DNA from: Planococcus sp. CP5-4_YE
Lineage (GTDB): Bacteria > Bacillota > Bacilli > Bacillales_A > Planococcaceae
DNA length: 64,000 nucleotides
NCBI RefSeq assembly: GCF_019042655.1
Contig: NZ_JAHPZO010000015.1
Span: 1-64,000, forward strand
Reading direction: 5' to 3'
The position numbers and the translations under genes were made by a program. The notes below the pieces were generated by a model. It saw only the letters and a program-made list of their open reading frames with translations, made no database searches and was not told where the DNA came from. This document shows positions 46,923 to 59,727 of this stretch, piece after piece (within the stretch, counting starts at the first letter, position 1; the number at the start of each line of letters is the position of its first letter).

Positions 46923-47579
46923 GTGGGACAAAAAATTCATCCAATTGGAATGCGAATCGGAATCATCCGTGATTGGGAGTCAAAATGGTACGCTGAAAAA
47001 GACTACGCGACACTCCTTCACGAAGATTTGAAGATCCGTGAATACATCGAAACACGTTTGAAAGAAGCTTCAGTTTCGAAAATCGAAATCGAACGCGCTG
47101 CAAACCGTGTGAACGTTACAATCCACACTGCTAAGCCAGGTATGGTAATCGGTAAAGGTGGCTCTGAAGTAGAAGTACTTCGTACGCAACTGAACTCGAT
47201 GACTGGCAAGCGTGTACACATCAACATCGTAGAAATCAAACGAGCTGACCTTGATGCGAAATTGGTCGCTGAAGGAATCGCACGTCAACTAGAAAACCGT
47301 GCATCTTTCCGTCGTGCTCAAAAACAAACGATCCAACGTACAATGCGTTCAGGCGCTAAAGGGATCAAAACTCAAGTATCTGGACGTCTAGGCGGAGCTG
47401 ACATTGCCCGTGCTGAGTCCTACAGCGAAGGAACTGTTCCGCTCCATACATTGCGCGCAGACATCGACTACGCACACGCTGAAGCAGACACTACTTATGG
47501 TAAGCTTGGCGTAAAAGTATGGATCTATCGCGGTGAAGTCCTTCCAACCAAGAAGAAATCTGAGGAAGGAGGCAAATAA
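46923..47579 (+). CDS. rpsC: 30S ribosomal protein S3
   Basis: S3 (218 aa), start [20 protein letters not shown] from GTG, with the KH-domain [12 protein letters not shown] (about 74-85). One base separates it from rplP. Confidence 0.96.
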   Translation: MGQKIHPIGMRIGIIRDWESKWYAEKDYATLLHEDLKIREYIETRLKEASVSKIEIERAANRVNVTIHTAKPGMVIGKGGSEVEVLRTQLNSMTGKRVHINIVEIKRADLDAKLVAEGIARQLENRASFRRAQKQTIQRTMRSGAKGIKTQVSGRLGGADIARAESYSEGTVPLHTLRADIDYAHAEADTTYGKLGVKVWIYRGEVLPTKKKSEEGGK

Positions 47580-47580
47580 T

Positions 47581-48205
<625 letters not shown>

Positions 48206-48228
48206 TAATTCGAGAGGAGGTTGCAAGT

Positions 48229-48492
48229 ATGTCTGAGCGTAACCAACGCAAAGTATACACAGGCCGCGTCGTGTCTGACAAAATGGATAAAACCGTTACA
48301 GTAATGGTTGAAACTCAAAAAAAGCACGCGCTTTATGGCAAACGTGTAAAATACTCTAAGAAATTCAAGACTCATGATGAGAACAACGAAGCGAAAATGG
48401 GCGACATCGTTCGCATCATGGAAACTCGTCCACTATCAGCTACGAAACGTTTCCGTTTAGTGGAAGTCGTCGAAAAAGCTGTCATCATCTAA
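48229..48492 (+). CDS. rpsQ: 30S ribosomal protein S17
   Basis: S17 (87 aa), an OB-fold primary 16S binder; start [28 protein letters not shown] precedes it. Confidence 0.96.
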   Translation: MSERNQRKVYTGRVVSDKMDKTVTVMVETQKKHALYGKRVKYSKKFKTHDENNEAKMGDIVRIMETRPLSATKRFRLVEVVEKAVII

Positions 48493-48539
48493 TTTAAATA
48501 AGTTCGGAATCCTAAAAGTTCCGGAGGGAGGTTACCTAA

Positions 48540-48908
<369 letters not shown>

Positions 48909-48944
48909 AACATCCAACGTGCGATACCAAGGAGGTGCGACAGA

Positions 48945-49256
48945 ATGCATGTAAAAAAAGGCGATACAGTTAAGGTCATCTCTGGGAAAGACAAAGGCAA
49001 AACAGGAGTTGTTTTGACTGCTCTACCTAAGAAAGACCGTGTGCTCGTTGAAGGTGTTAACATCGTTAAAAAGCATACAAAACCGAACCAGGCAAGCCCG
49101 CAAGGCGGAATTGTCAGCCAAGAAGCTGCGATCCACGTTTCTAACGTGATGGTAGTGGACCCTAAATCCGGCGAGCCGACTCGCGTAGGATACAAAATGG
49201 AAGACGGCAAAAAAGTTCGTGTTGCAAAAAAATCCGGTGAAAAATTAGATAAATAA
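48945..49256 (+). CDS. rplX: 50S ribosomal protein L24
   Basis: L24 (103 aa), KOW-domain assembly protein: [28 protein letters not shown] precedes the ATG. Confidence 0.96.
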   Translation: MHVKKGDTVKVISGKDKGKTGVVLTALPKKDRVLVEGVNIVKKHTKPNQASPQGGIVSQEAAIHVSNVMVVDPKSGEPTRVGYKMEDGKKVRVAKKSGEKLDK

Positions 49257-49283
49257 AATTCCTGAATGAGGGGAGGTACAAAC

Positions 49284-50028
<745 letters not shown>

Positions 50029-50057
50029 TCCCCTAAATTGGGAAGGAGGTAAATGTA

Positions 50058-50456
50058 ATGACAATGACAGATCCGATTGCAGATATGCTGACACGCATTC
50101 GTAATGCAAACATGGTTCGTCACGAGAAATTGGAGCTTCCGGCTTCCAACGTGAAAAAAGACATCGCTGAAATCCTAAAGCGCGAAGGTTTCGTTCGTGA
50201 CGTAGAATATGTTGAAGATGATAAACAAGGCATGATCCGCATTTTCCTTAAATACGGTGCCAACAACGAGCGCGTCATCACTGGCTTGAAACGCATTTCA
50301 AAACCAGGACTACGTGTTTATGCTAAAACTGACGAGGTGCCACGCGTACTAAACGGTCTTGGGATCGCTCTAGTATCGACATCACAAGGTTTGGTAACTG
50401 ATAAAGAAGCCCGCGCGAAAAAAATCGGCGGCGAAATCATAGCTTACGTTTGGTAA
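50058..50456 (+). CDS. rpsH: 30S ribosomal protein S8
   Basis: S8 (132 aa), start [21 protein letters not shown]-terminal segment [21 protein letters not shown] second ATG at 50064 is possible; the first has better spacing to GGAGG. Confidence 0.95.
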   Translation: MTMTDPIADMLTRIRNANMVRHEKLELPASNVKKDIAEILKREGFVRDVEYVEDDKQGMIRIFLKYGANNERVITGLKRISKPGLRVYAKTDEVPRVLNGLGIALVSTSQGLVTDKEARAKKIGGEIIAYVW

Positions 50457-50486
50457 GAAGCAACAAACGAATGGAGGTGCAACAGA

Positions 50487-51026
50487 ATGTCACGTGTAGG
50501 TAAAAAACCAATCGAGGTTCCTGCTAGCGTTACCGTTACTGTCGACAACGACAATAACGTAACTGTAAAAGGACCTAAAGGCGAGCTTGCTCGCTCGTTT
50601 AACTCAGATATCACGATCACGCAGGAAGACAATGTTTTGACATTGTCACGCCCATCAGATTCCAAAGATCACCGCACAATCCACGGTACAACTCGTGCAT
50701 TGCTCGCGAACATGGTTACTGGAGTATCTGAAGGCTTCTCCCGCTCACTTGAACTAGTCGGTGTAGGTTACCGTGCCCAGCTACAAGGCAAGAAATTGGT
50801 CTTGAACGTTGGATACTCTCATCCGGTGGAATTCACTCCGGAAGAAGGAATCGAAATCGAAGTACAAGGCAACACGAAAGTCGTTATCAAAGGGATCAAC
50901 AAAGAGATGGTCGGAGCACTTGCTTCAAACATCCGCGCTACGCGCCCACCAGAGCCGTATAAAGGCAAAGGGATCCGTTATGAAGACGAAAAAGTTCGCC
51001 GCAAAGAAGGTAAAACAGGTAAATAA
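50487..51026 (+). CDS. rplF: 50S ribosomal protein L6
   Basis: L6 (179 aa), start [20 protein letters not shown]-terminal [14 protein letters not shown], normal. TGGAGGT precedes it. Confidence 0.96.
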   Translation: MSRVGKKPIEVPASVTVTVDNDNNVTVKGPKGELARSFNSDITITQEDNVLTLSRPSDSKDHRTIHGTTRALLANMVTGVSEGFSRSLELVGVGYRAQLQGKKLVLNVGYSHPVEFTPEEGIEIEVQGNTKVVIKGINKEMVGALASNIRATRPPEPYKGKGIRYEDEKVRRKEGKTGK

Positions 51027-51059
51027 TGCTGCTTAGGCAGGCTGAAAGGAGTGACCTCA

Positions 51060-51422
51060 GTGATTACGAAACTCGATAAAAATGCATCCCGTAAAAAACG
51101 TCACGCTCGCGTACGTTCTAAAATCACGGGAACAGCTGAACGTCCACGTTTGAACGTTTTCCGTTCAAACAAATACATCTACGCTCAATTGATCGACGAT
51201 GTAAACGGCGTAACGCTTGCTAGCGCATCATCTGCAGATAAAGATTTTTCTCTTGAAACAAAAGGCAACGTCGAAGCGGCTGCTCAAGTCGGCGAAACGA
51301 TTGCAAAACGCGCAGTAGAAAACGGCTTGAAATCAGTTGTTTTTGACCGCGGTGGTTATCTATATCACGGCCGTGTGAAAGCTTTGGCTGAATCTGCTCG
51401 TGAAAACGGCTTAGAATTCTAA
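51060..51422 (+). CDS. rplR: 50S ribosomal protein L18
   Basis: L18 (120 aa) binds 5S rRNA with L5. GTG 51060, giving [19 protein letters not shown] as in the family, is eight bases after AAAGGAG; a GTG at 51051 overlaps this site. Confidence 0.95.
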   Translation: MITKLDKNASRKKRHARVRSKITGTAERPRLNVFRSNKYIYAQLIDDVNGVTLASASSADKDFSLETKGNVEAAAQVGETIAKRAVENGLKSVVFDRGGYLYHGRVKALAESARENGLEF

Positions 51423-51442
51423 AAGAAGGAGGGACCCATATA

Positions 51443-51943
51443 ATGCGTCGTATTGATCCAAACAAACTTGAACTTGAAGAACGCGTAGTTACGATTAACC
51501 GCGTAGCGAAAGTTGTAAAAGGTGGACGTCGTTTCCGTTTCTCCGCATTGGTTGTTGTAGGCGACAAAAATGGTAAAGTCGGTTTTGGTACTGGGAAAGC
51601 ACAAGAAGTTCCAGAAGCAATCCGTAAAGCTATTGAAGATGCGAAGAAGAACTTAATCGAAGTACCTATGGTTAAAGGTACTACTCCACATCTAGTAACT
51701 GGGCGCTTCGGTGCCGGCTCGATTCTTATCAAACCTGCTTCACCAGGTACTGGTGTTATTGCTGGTGGTCCTGTTCGTGCGGTATTAGAGCTTGCAGGAG
51801 TACAAGACATCTTGTCTAAATCTCTTGGTTCTAACACACCGATCAACATGGTCCGTGCTACTATCAACGGTTTGACTCAACTGAAGAGCGCTGATGAAGT
51901 TGCAAAACTTCGCGGCAAAACTACAGAAGAGTTATTCCAATAA
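51443..51943 (+). CDS. rpsE: 30S ribosomal protein S5
   Basis: S5 (166 aa), start [20 protein letters not shown]; the loop [19 protein letters not shown] (about 23-41) is of the wild type by eye, where spectinomycin-resistance changes usually fall. Confidence 0.96.
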   Translation: MRRIDPNKLELEERVVTINRVAKVVKGGRRFRFSALVVVGDKNGKVGFGTGKAQEVPEAIRKAIEDAKKNLIEVPMVKGTTPHLVTGRFGAGSILIKPASPGTGVIAGGPVRAVLELAGVQDILSKSLGSNTPINMVRATINGLTQLKSADEVAKLRGKTTEELFQ

Positions 51944-51957
51944 GGGAGGGAAATTAC

Positions 51958-52140
51958 ATGGCTACTAAACTAGAAATTACCCTCACTAAGTCAGTGATCG
52001 GTGCTAAACCGACACAACGTAAAACAGTCCAGTCACTAGGCCTGCGCAAAATGCATCAAACAGTTGAGCACCAAGACAACGCGGCAGTTCGCGGAATGCT
52101 TGATAAAGTCGCTCACTTAGTTACTATTAAAGAAGTTTAA
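51958..52140 (+). CDS. rpmD: 50S ribosomal protein L30
   Basis: L30 (60 aa), [20 protein letters not shown]. Fourteen bases after rpsE. Confidence 0.95.
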   Translation: MATKLEITLTKSVIGAKPTQRKTVQSLGLRKMHQTVEHQDNAAVRGMLDKVAHLVTIKEV

Positions 52141-52173
52141 TCCCTGATTTCTATAGAAGGAGGTGCCAACCAC

Positions 52174-52614
52174 ATGAAACTTCACGAATTAAAACCAGCA
52201 GAAGGTTCACGCAGCTCACGCAAGCGTATCGGACGCGGAATCGGTTCAGGTACTGGTAAAACAGCCGGTAAAGGCCACAAAGGTCAAAAAGCCCGTTCAG
52301 GCGGCGGTGTCCGTCCAGGATTCGAGGGTGGTCAAAACCCATTGTTCCGTCGTTTGCCGAAGCGTGGATTCACGAACATCAACCGTAAAGACTACACTGT
52401 TGTAAACCTTGACGTGTTGAACCGTTTTGAAGAAGGCACAGAAATTACACCTGCATTGTTAATCGAAACAGGTGTTGTGAGCAAAGAGCGTTCTGGTATC
52501 AAGATTCTTGGTAACGGAAGCTTGGACAAGAAATTGTCTGTACAAGCCCACAAATTCTCTGCATCAGCTAAAGAAGCTATTGAAGCTGCCGGCGGTCAAA
52601 CCGAGGTGCTTTAA
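52174..52614 (+). CDS. rplO: 50S ribosomal protein L15
   Basis: L15 (146 aa), with the glycine/arginine-rich N-terminal extension [20 protein letters not shown] (about 21-40) that enters 23S rRNA. Its stop overlaps the secY start by one base (TAATG). Confidence 0.96.
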   Translation: MKLHELKPAEGSRSSRKRIGRGIGSGTGKTAGKGHKGQKARSGGGVRPGFEGGQNPLFRRLPKRGFTNINRKDYTVVNLDVLNRFEEGTEITPALLIETGVVSKERSGIKILGNGSLDKKLSVQAHKFSASAKEAIEAAGGQTEVL

Positions 52615-53909
52615 TGTTTCAGACAATCTCTAATCTTATGCGCGTATCTGATATTCGAAATAAAATTTTCTTTACTTTAGCAATGCTCATCATCTTCCGT
52701 ATCGGGACATTCGTTCCGGTGCCGAACGTTGATGCGTCAGTACTCCAAGCTACAGATCAGATGGGTCTGATCGGTTTCTTGAATACTTTCGGTGGAGGCG
52801 CCCTGGCCAATTTCTCGATTTTGGCAATGGGAATCATGCCTTATATCACAGCATCGATCATCGTGCAGCTCCTGCAAATGGATGTTGTGCCGAAATTTGC
52901 TGAGTGGGCGAAACAAGGCGAAGTCGGAAGACGGAAACTTGCTCAATTCACTCGTTACTTTACAATCGTTCTTGCCTTTATTCAGGCGATCGGCATGTCT
53001 TATGGTTTCAACCAAATGTACGGAGGTACATTGATCCAAGATGACTCGATTGCAACATATGTCGTAATCGCCATCGTACTGACAGCAGGAACAGCATTTC
53101 TATTGTGGCTTGGTGAGCAGATCACGGCAAAAGGCGTGGGGAACGGTATTTCGATTATCATCTTCGCAGGGATTGTCGCTGCAGTACCAGGAGCAATTAA
53201 CCAACTTTATGCGCAGCAGATTCAAGGAGCTGGCGATCAGCTTCCAATCAATATTGCCATTATGGCATTGCTCGCACTCGCAGTTGTTGCGATTACTGTA
53301 TTGGTCATCTACGTTCAACAAGCGTTGCGTAAAATTCCGATCCAGTATGCCAAACGTGTCGCTGGCCGTGGCCAGAGCTCGACTGGGCAACAAACGCATT
53401 TACCTTTGAAAGTAAACGCGGCCGGAGTTATCCCGGTAATCTTTGCAGTGGCGTTCATCATCACGCCGCAAACTATCGCTTCTTTCTTTGGTGCCAACGC
53501 GTTCACGGAGGCAATTCAGAATACGTTTGATTACACGCGTCCGGTCGGCATGATTATTTATGTCGCCTTGATCATTGCATTCACGTATTTCTATGCATTC
53601 ATTCAGGTTAATCCTGAAAACGTGGCGGACAACTTGAAAAAGCAAGGTGCATACATTCCGGGAATCCGTCCGGGTAAAAATACGCAAGATTATTTAACAA
53701 GTGTGCTTTACCGCTTAACGTTTGTGGGAGCTATCTTCCTTTCCGTTATCGCGGTCATGCCGATTTTCTTCATTAATATCGCAAACTTGCCTCAATCTGC
53801 ACAGATTGGCGGTACGAGCTTGCTGATTGTCGTCGGGGTAGCCCTGGAGACGATGAAGCAATTGGAATCACAACTTGTGAAACGTCATTACAAAGGCTTT
53901 ATGAAATAA
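52614..53909 (+). CDS. secY: Preprotein translocase subunit SecY
   Basis: SecY is the channel of the Sec translocon, 431 aa with ten predicted membrane segments. The plug region FGGGALANFSILAMGIMPYI (about 59-78) and the C-terminal cytoplasmic loop with GIRPGKNTQDYL are conserved. Coupled to rplO as in Bacillus. Confidence 0.97.
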   Translation: MFQTISNLMRVSDIRNKIFFTLAMLIIFRIGTFVPVPNVDASVLQATDQMGLIGFLNTFGGGALANFSILAMGIMPYITASIIVQLLQMDVVPKFAEWAKQGEVGRRKLAQFTRYFTIVLAFIQAIGMSYGFNQMYGGTLIQDDSIATYVVIAIVLTAGTAFLLWLGEQITAKGVGNGISIIIFAGIVAAVPGAINQLYAQQIQGAGDQLPINIAIMALLALAVVAITVLVIYVQQALRKIPIQYAKRVAGRGQSSTGQQTHLPLKVNAAGVIPVIFAVAFIITPQTIASFFGANAFTEAIQNTFDYTRPVGMIIYVALIIAFTYFYAFIQVNPENVADNLKKQGAYIPGIRPGKNTQDYLTSVLYRLTFVGAIFLSVIAVMPIFFINIANLPQSAQIGGTSLLIVVGVALETMKQLESQLVKRHYKGFMK

Positions 53910-54620
<711 letters not shown>

Positions 54621-54663
54621 GTCCCGGCGCCGGGCGCAGTTAGTTGCCTCCATGTGGCTTTAA

Positions 54664-54920
54664 GGAGCACCGGAGATATGAATTTTCGAGAGCTGCAAAA
54701 GCAAACAAGGCTTGATTATATGAAACCGGTGAGGCTCGTTGCTCCGTGCAATTCCGCACCGGAGGTAGTATAATGAGTTTCGTGGAAGCATCTGTGTAAC
54801 GGGTTTGGAACTCATCCAAGGCAGTCCGGGCAGTCGAGGATACGTGGGTCAGACTGGCTCAACCGGAACCCCCGAACTCCGCTGTCATAAGTGGGGAGAG
54901 GAACCCGGAGAAGGTCTTTC
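54664..54920 (+). ncRNA. Candidate structured RNA between adk and infA
   Basis: The 404 bases from adk to infA hold no supported gene but much potential structure. A 12-base palindrome CCCGGCGCCGGG is at 54623-54634. GCACCGGAG occurs twice (54667-54675 and 54756-54764) around CTCCGTGC (54742-54749) and CCGGTG (54726-54731), so alternative pairings are possible. A multi-branched domain is closed by CGGGTT (54800-54805)/AACCCG (54902-54907) and holds TGGA/TCCA, CAGTC/GACTG and CTCCGCT/AGTGGGG helices. The family is not recognised; it could be a leader, an independent RNA or a decayed intron. Confidence 0.5.
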
Positions 54921-55024
54921 AAATGTCACTCGTGAATTCCTGGTGAATGGATAAGAATTATTCAATCAGCAAATACTGTTTGAAGATGAGTACCTGATTT
55001 GTATACAGAAGGGAGACTGGGTCG

Positions 55025-55243
55025 ATGGCGAAAGACGATGTAATTGAAATCGAGGGAACAGTCATTGAGACTTTGCCCAACGCGATGTTTAAAGTGGAGC
55101 TTGAAAATGGCCATACGATTCTTGCGCACGTATCAGGCAAGATTCGCATGCATTTCATCCGCATTCTGCCAGGAGATAAAGTAACAGTAGAACTTTCTCC
55201 TTACGATTTAACACGCGGTCGCATCACATACCGTTTTAAATAA
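55025..55243 (+). CDS. infA: Translation initiation factor IF-1
   Basis: IF-1 (72 aa), an S1/OB-fold protein that occupies the A site during initiation: [26 protein letters not shown] lies upstream. It follows the structured adk-infA region. Confidence 0.97.
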   Translation: MAKDDVIEIEGTVIETLPNAMFKVELENGHTILAHVSGKIRMHFIRILPGDKVTVELSPYDLTRGRITYRFK

Positions 55244-55280
55244 TCTTTTGCACTCCGGACTACTAAGGAGGTTGGGTTAG

Positions 55281-55394
<114 letters not shown>

Positions 55395-55418
55395 TAAAGA
55401 AGGAGGTGCATCGCACAC

Positions 55419-55784
55419 ATGGCACGTATTTCTGGTGTTGACATTCCGCGCGACAAACGCGTTGTAATTTCATTGACTTATATCTACGGTGTTGGGAAAA
55501 CGACTGCTCAGAAAGTTCTTTCTGGTGCTGGTGTTTCTGAAGAGACTCGCGTTCGCGATCTTACAGAAGACGAGTTGAACAATATCCGTGAACAATTGGA
55601 TCAGTACAAAATCGAAGGTGACCTTCGCCGTGAAGTTTCCATGAACATCAAACGTTTGATGGAAATCGCTAGCTTCCGTGGTATCCGCCACCGTCGCGGT
55701 CTTCCGGTTCGTGGTCAAAATACGAAGAACAACGCGCGTACGCGTAAAGGTCCTCGTAAAACTGTAGCTAACAAGAAAAAATAA
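55419..55784 (+). CDS. rpsM: 30S ribosomal protein S13
   Basis: S13 (121 aa), start [20 protein letters not shown], with the basic tail [19 protein letters not shown] that reaches tRNA in the P site. Confidence 0.96.
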   Translation: MARISGVDIPRDKRVVISLTYIYGVGKTTAQKVLSGAGVSEETRVRDLTEDELNNIREQLDQYKIEGDLRREVSMNIKRLMEIASFRGIRHRRGLPVRGQNTKNNARTRKGPRKTVANKKK

Positions 55785-55791
55785 TCAGTAA

Positions 55792-56199
<408 letters not shown>

Positions 56200-56326
56200 T
56201 CGTTGGTCTGAATAGGATTTTTGAACATCACGACTTACTCAATGTGTTCTGAATCGTAGCGAAAGTCTGTGACTATCGAATTCTTATGCAACGAAAATAC
56301 CGACGTTTTGAAGGAGGGTAAACTGA

Positions 56327-57271
56327 ATGCTCGAAATAGAAAAACCAAAAATTGAAACGGTTGAGATCGACAGCAATGCCAAATATGGCAAATTTGTTGT
56401 TGAACCCCTTGAGCGTGGATATGGTACCACTTTAGGTAACTCCTTACGTCGAATCCTACTTTCATCTTTACCTGGCGCAGCTGTTACTTCGATCCAAATT
56501 GATGGCGTTTTGCATGAATTCTCCACTGTCGAAGGTGTAGAAGAAGATGTAGCCTCTATCATTTTGAACATCAAGAAGCTCGCTTTGAAAATTTACTCTG
56601 ACGAAGAAAAAGTCATTGAAATTGATGTAAAAGGTGACGGAACGGTTACGGCTGCAGATATCACTCACGATAGTGACGTGGAAATTCTGAATCCGGATCT
56701 ATATATTGCAACAATCGCGAAAGACGGCCACTTGCGCATGCGCATGTATGCTAACCGCGGCCGTGGGTATGCCCGTGCAGATCAGAACAAACGTGAAGAT
56801 CTTCCAATTGGCGTTATCCCGATTGACTCTATTTACACGCCAGTTTCACGCGTCAATTTCCAAGTGGAAAATACCCGTGTGGGCCAACTCGCTCATTTCG
56901 ATAAATTAACCCTCGATGTCTGGACAGATGGAAGCATCGGTCCCAAAGAGGCAATTGCGCTTGGCGCGAAAATTTTCACTGAACATCTGAACATCTTCGT
57001 CGGATTGACGGATGAGGCTCAAACAGCTGAAATCATGGTTGAAAAAGAAGAAGACCAAAAAGAAAAAGTGCTTGAGATGACTATCGAAGAGCTTGATCTT
57101 TCGGTTCGTTCTTATAACTGCCTAAAACGTGCTGGCATTAACACTGTCCACGAATTGGCCAACAAGTCGGAAGACGACATGATGAAAGTTCGCAACCTCG
57201 GACGCAAATCACTCGAAGAAGTGAAAGTGAAGTTGGAAGATCTAGGTCTTGGCCTTCGTAAAGAAGACTGA
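56327..57271 (+). CDS. rpoA: DNA-directed RNA polymerase subunit alpha
   Basis: RpoA (314 aa) with the dimerising N-terminal domain (about 1-230; [20 protein letters not shown] at about 31-50) and the C-terminal DNA/activator-binding domain (about 245-314; [16 protein letters not shown]). AAGGAGGG precedes the ATG. The 127-base gap from rpsK has no clear promoter. Confidence 0.97.
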   Translation: MLEIEKPKIETVEIDSNAKYGKFVVEPLERGYGTTLGNSLRRILLSSLPGAAVTSIQIDGVLHEFSTVEGVEEDVASIILNIKKLALKIYSDEEKVIEIDVKGDGTVTAADITHDSDVEILNPDLYIATIAKDGHLRMRMYANRGRGYARADQNKREDLPIGVIPIDSIYTPVSRVNFQVENTRVGQLAHFDKLTLDVWTDGSIGPKEAIALGAKIFTEHLNIFVGLTDEAQTAEIMVEKEEDQKEKVLEMTIEELDLSVRSYNCLKRAGINTVHELANKSEDDMMKVRNLGRKSLEEVKVKLEDLGLGLRKED

Positions 57272-57316
57272 TTGCCCGATTCTTTCTGAACTATTCAACA
57301 AAGGAGGGAAACTTCA

Positions 57317-57691
57317 ATGAGAAAACTTCAACGTACAAGTTCTCAACGTAAAGCGCTTTTGCGTGACCTTACGACTGACCTAATCGTTCACGAACGCATT
57401 CAGACAACTGAAGCCCGTGCTAAAGAAGTCCGTTCAACTGTAGAAAAAATGATCACGCTTGGTAAGCGCGGAGATATCCACGCTCGCCGTAAAGCTGCAG
57501 CATACATTCGCCGTGAACTCGTGACTTCGACTGACGAAGAAGGCAACGAAAACACAATCTTTGCTTTGCAAAAATTGTTTGATGATGTAGCACCACGTTA
57601 CGCTGACCGTCAAGGCGGCTATACGCGCATCATGAAAATGGGGCCTCGTCGCGGAGATGGCGCACCAATCGTAATTATTGAATTGGTTTAA
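57317..57691 (+). CDS. rplQ: 50S ribosomal protein L17
   Basis: L17 (124 aa), start [20 protein letters not shown], last gene of the alpha operon; a terminator follows at once. Confidence 0.96.
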   Translation: MRKLQRTSSQRKALLRDLTTDLIVHERIQTTEARAKEVRSTVEKMITLGKRGDIHARRKAAAYIRRELVTSTDEEGNENTIFALQKLFDDVAPRYADRQGGYTRIMKMGPRRGDGAPIVIIELV

Positions 57692-57697
57692 ACAGTT

Positions 57698-57724
57698 GAA
57701 GAGGGTGCATAGCCCTCTTCTTTT
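57698..57724 (+). terminator. Terminator of the S10-spc-alpha cluster
   Basis: GAAGAGGG pairs with CCCTCTTC with loop TGCATAG, followed by four Ts. Confidence 0.9.
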
Positions 57725-57769
57725 AGCATCATGATTTATACGACAATATGAAAAGCTGAGTGTTATGAT

Positions 57770-57892
57770 GAGCGAGCCTTCGGGCGGCGTCTCGTCTAGC
57801 TCTACGCACCTCATTCAACCGGCGGCTTAAGCACCCGCAGGAGCCATAGAGACAGAAAAGCGCATACTCTGAATGAGGTGCGCGCTTTTTTT
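57770..57892 (+). ncRNA. Candidate small RNA / palindromic element
   Basis: GCACCTCATTCA (57806-57817) pairs perfectly with TGAATGAGGTGC (57870-57881) around a 52-base arm, and the stem is followed by CGCGC and seven Ts at 57886-57892. A 5' hairpin CGAG/CTCG (57772-57795) precedes it. A weak promoter (ACGACA, TATGAT at 57764-57769) could start it. No protein is encoded. It may be an independent small RNA, a leader of ecfA1 or a small repeat element. The rest of 57893-58015 shows nothing clear. Confidence 0.5.
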
Positions 57893-58030
57893 ATTTATTG
57901 ATCAATTAATTTTCAGTGTTGATATTCCATATAAGGGAATATGAGCAGTGCAAGTTAAGCGTGGCTAAAGAGTTCCCGTTTTACAGCACATAAGAGCAGA
58001 GTAGAGAAAGTTTAGAGGAGGCTTTATCAC

Positions 58031-58879
58031 ATGAAGGGAACCATTTTGTCATTTGAACAAGTGACATTCACATACGTGCCGGGAGACGCGTCGGTCAAGT
58101 CGGCTGTCTCGGATCTATCGTTCTCGATTGAGGAAGGGGAATGGGTGGCACTTGTTGGCCATAACGGTTCTGGCAAGTCGACCATCGCCAAACTGATGAA
58201 CGGGCTGTTATTCCCGCAGCAAGGAACAGTCAAAGCGATGGGGCTAACAATGTCCGAAGAAAGTTTATGGGAGATCCGTTCGCAAATGGGGATGGTGTTC
58301 CAGAATCCGGACAACCAATTTGTCGGGGCGACAGTGCAGGACGATGTCGCGTTCGCGCTCGAGAATAACGGCGTCCCTCACGAAGAAATGGTCGTGCGTG
58401 TCCATGAATCTTTGCAGCAAGTGAAGATGGCGGATTACCTCGATCATGAACCGCATCACCTATCCGGCGGGCAAAAGCAACGCGTGGCGATTGCCGGTGC
58501 GCTTGCTCTGCGCCCGCGCCTGCTTATTTTGGACGAAGCGACGTCGATGCTTGATCCACAAGGCCGCCGGGAAGTGATCGAGACGATTCGCGAGCTGCGT
58601 GAAACGACAGGCCTGACCGTGCTGTCGATTACCCATGACCTGGAAGAGGCAGCGCTGGCTGACCGTGTGCTCGTGATGAATAAGGGCCATAAGCAAATGG
58701 AAGGAACGCCAGATGACGTGTTTTCCGCTGGCGGAGAACTGACGGAAATGGGGCTGGACTTGCCGTTTGCGATGCGGATGGCAGGTTTATTAAAACAAGC
58801 CGGAGTGCCGATGACCGGTGAATCTATGACAGAACATGAGCTGGTGGAGGAACTATGGACATATTACTCAAGCAAGTAG
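58031..58879 (+). CDS. ecfA1: ECF transporter ATP-binding subunit EcfA1
   Basis: One of two ATPases that energise energy-coupling-factor vitamin transporters. In 282 aa: Walker A GHNGSGKST at 43-51, Q-loop FQNPDNQF, signature LSGGQKQR and Walker B LLILDEAT. AGAGGAGG precedes the ATG. The gene overlaps ecfA2 by 25 bases. No substrate-binding S component lies here, so the module probably serves several scattered S proteins. Confidence 0.95.
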   Translation: MKGTILSFEQVTFTYVPGDASVKSAVSDLSFSIEEGEWVALVGHNGSGKSTIAKLMNGLLFPQQGTVKAMGLTMSEESLWEIRSQMGMVFQNPDNQFVGATVQDDVAFALENNGVPHEEMVVRVHESLQQVKMADYLDHEPHHLSGGQKQRVAIAGALALRPRLLILDEATSMLDPQGRREVIETIRELRETTGLTVLSITHDLEEAALADRVLVMNKGHKQMEGTPDDVFSAGGELTEMGLDLPFAMRMAGLLKQAGVPMTGESMTEHELVEELWTYYSSK

Positions 58880-59727
58880 GATACAGCTACGCGAAAGACA
58901 CCCCTTTTGAAAAACGTGCGTTGACGGATGTCACATTGCACATTCCATCGGGTTCTTATACAGCAATCATCGGGCACACGGGTTCGGGAAAATCGACCGT
59001 GCTGCAGCATTTGAACGCCTTATTGCAGCCGACTGAAGGCAGTGTACTGATCGGCGAGCGTAAAATCGAAGCAGGGACGAAAGCGAAAAATTTGAGGGAT
59101 GTGCGAAAAAAAGTCGGCATCGTCTTTCAGTTTCCGGAACAGCAACTGTTCGATGAAACAGTGCTGAAAGATATCATGTTCGGCCCGCTGAACTTCGGTG
59201 TGCCGGAAGAAGAAGCGCGTAGACGGGCAATTGCATTGGTCGAACAGCTTGGGCTTCCGGAAGACGTGCTTGAGAAATCGCCTTTCGACTTATCCGGCGG
59301 GCAAATGCGCCGCGTCGCCATAGCAGGCGTCTTGGCGATGGAGCCAGATGTCTTGGTGCTGGATGAACCGACCGCCGGGCTCGATCCGCGCGGGCGGCGG
59401 GAAATCATGGATTTGTTTTACCGACTGCATCAAGAGAAAGGCTTAACGACTGTGCTCGTCACACATAGCATGGAAGATGCGGCGCGTTATGCGGATACCG
59501 TGGCTATCATGCACAGCGGCAAATGCGTCGCAACGGGCGACGTGCGCGAAGTCTTCGCCAATGAAGAGCAGCTCGGCGATTACCGGCTGGAGCCGCCGCG
59601 CACCGTACGCATGCAGCGGGAGTTTGAAGAGAGAACCGGCTTATCACTTGATGAGCTTGCGCTGACCGAAGAGTCGCTGGCGCGGTCTATTGCGCAGGCA
59701 CTCCAGAAAGGGCGTGAGCCGAAATGA
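58855..59727 (+). CDS. ecfA2: ECF transporter ATP-binding subunit EcfA2
   Basis: The second ATPase, 290 aa: Walker A GHTGSGKST at 40-48, FQFPEQQLF, signature LSGGQMRR and LVLDEPTAG. Its start lies inside ecfA1 behind GGTGGAGG, and its stop overlaps ecfT by four bases, so the three are tightly coupled. The C-terminal region beyond the ATPase core is the ECF type. Confidence 0.95.
   Translation: MDILLKQVGYSYAKDTPFEKRALTDVTLHIPSGSYTAIIGHTGSGKSTVLQHLNALLQPTEGSVLIGERKIEAGTKAKNLRDVRKKVGIVFQFPEQQLFDETVLKDIMFGPLNFGVPEEEARRRAIALVEQLGLPEDVLEKSPFDLSGGQMRRVAIAGVLAMEPDVLVLDEPTAGLDPRGRREIMDLFYRLHQEKGLTTVLVTHSMEDAARYADTVAIMHSGKCVATGDVREVFANEEQLGDYRLEPPRTVRMQREFEERTGLSLDELALTEESLARSIAQALQKGREPK

Noticed and set aside
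54678-54773. A 31-codon reading frame (MNFRELQ...) in the adk-infA region
   Set aside because: Only a partial ribosome binding site, no recognisable product, and it overlaps the predicted RNA pairing. Not called, though a leader peptide is not excluded.
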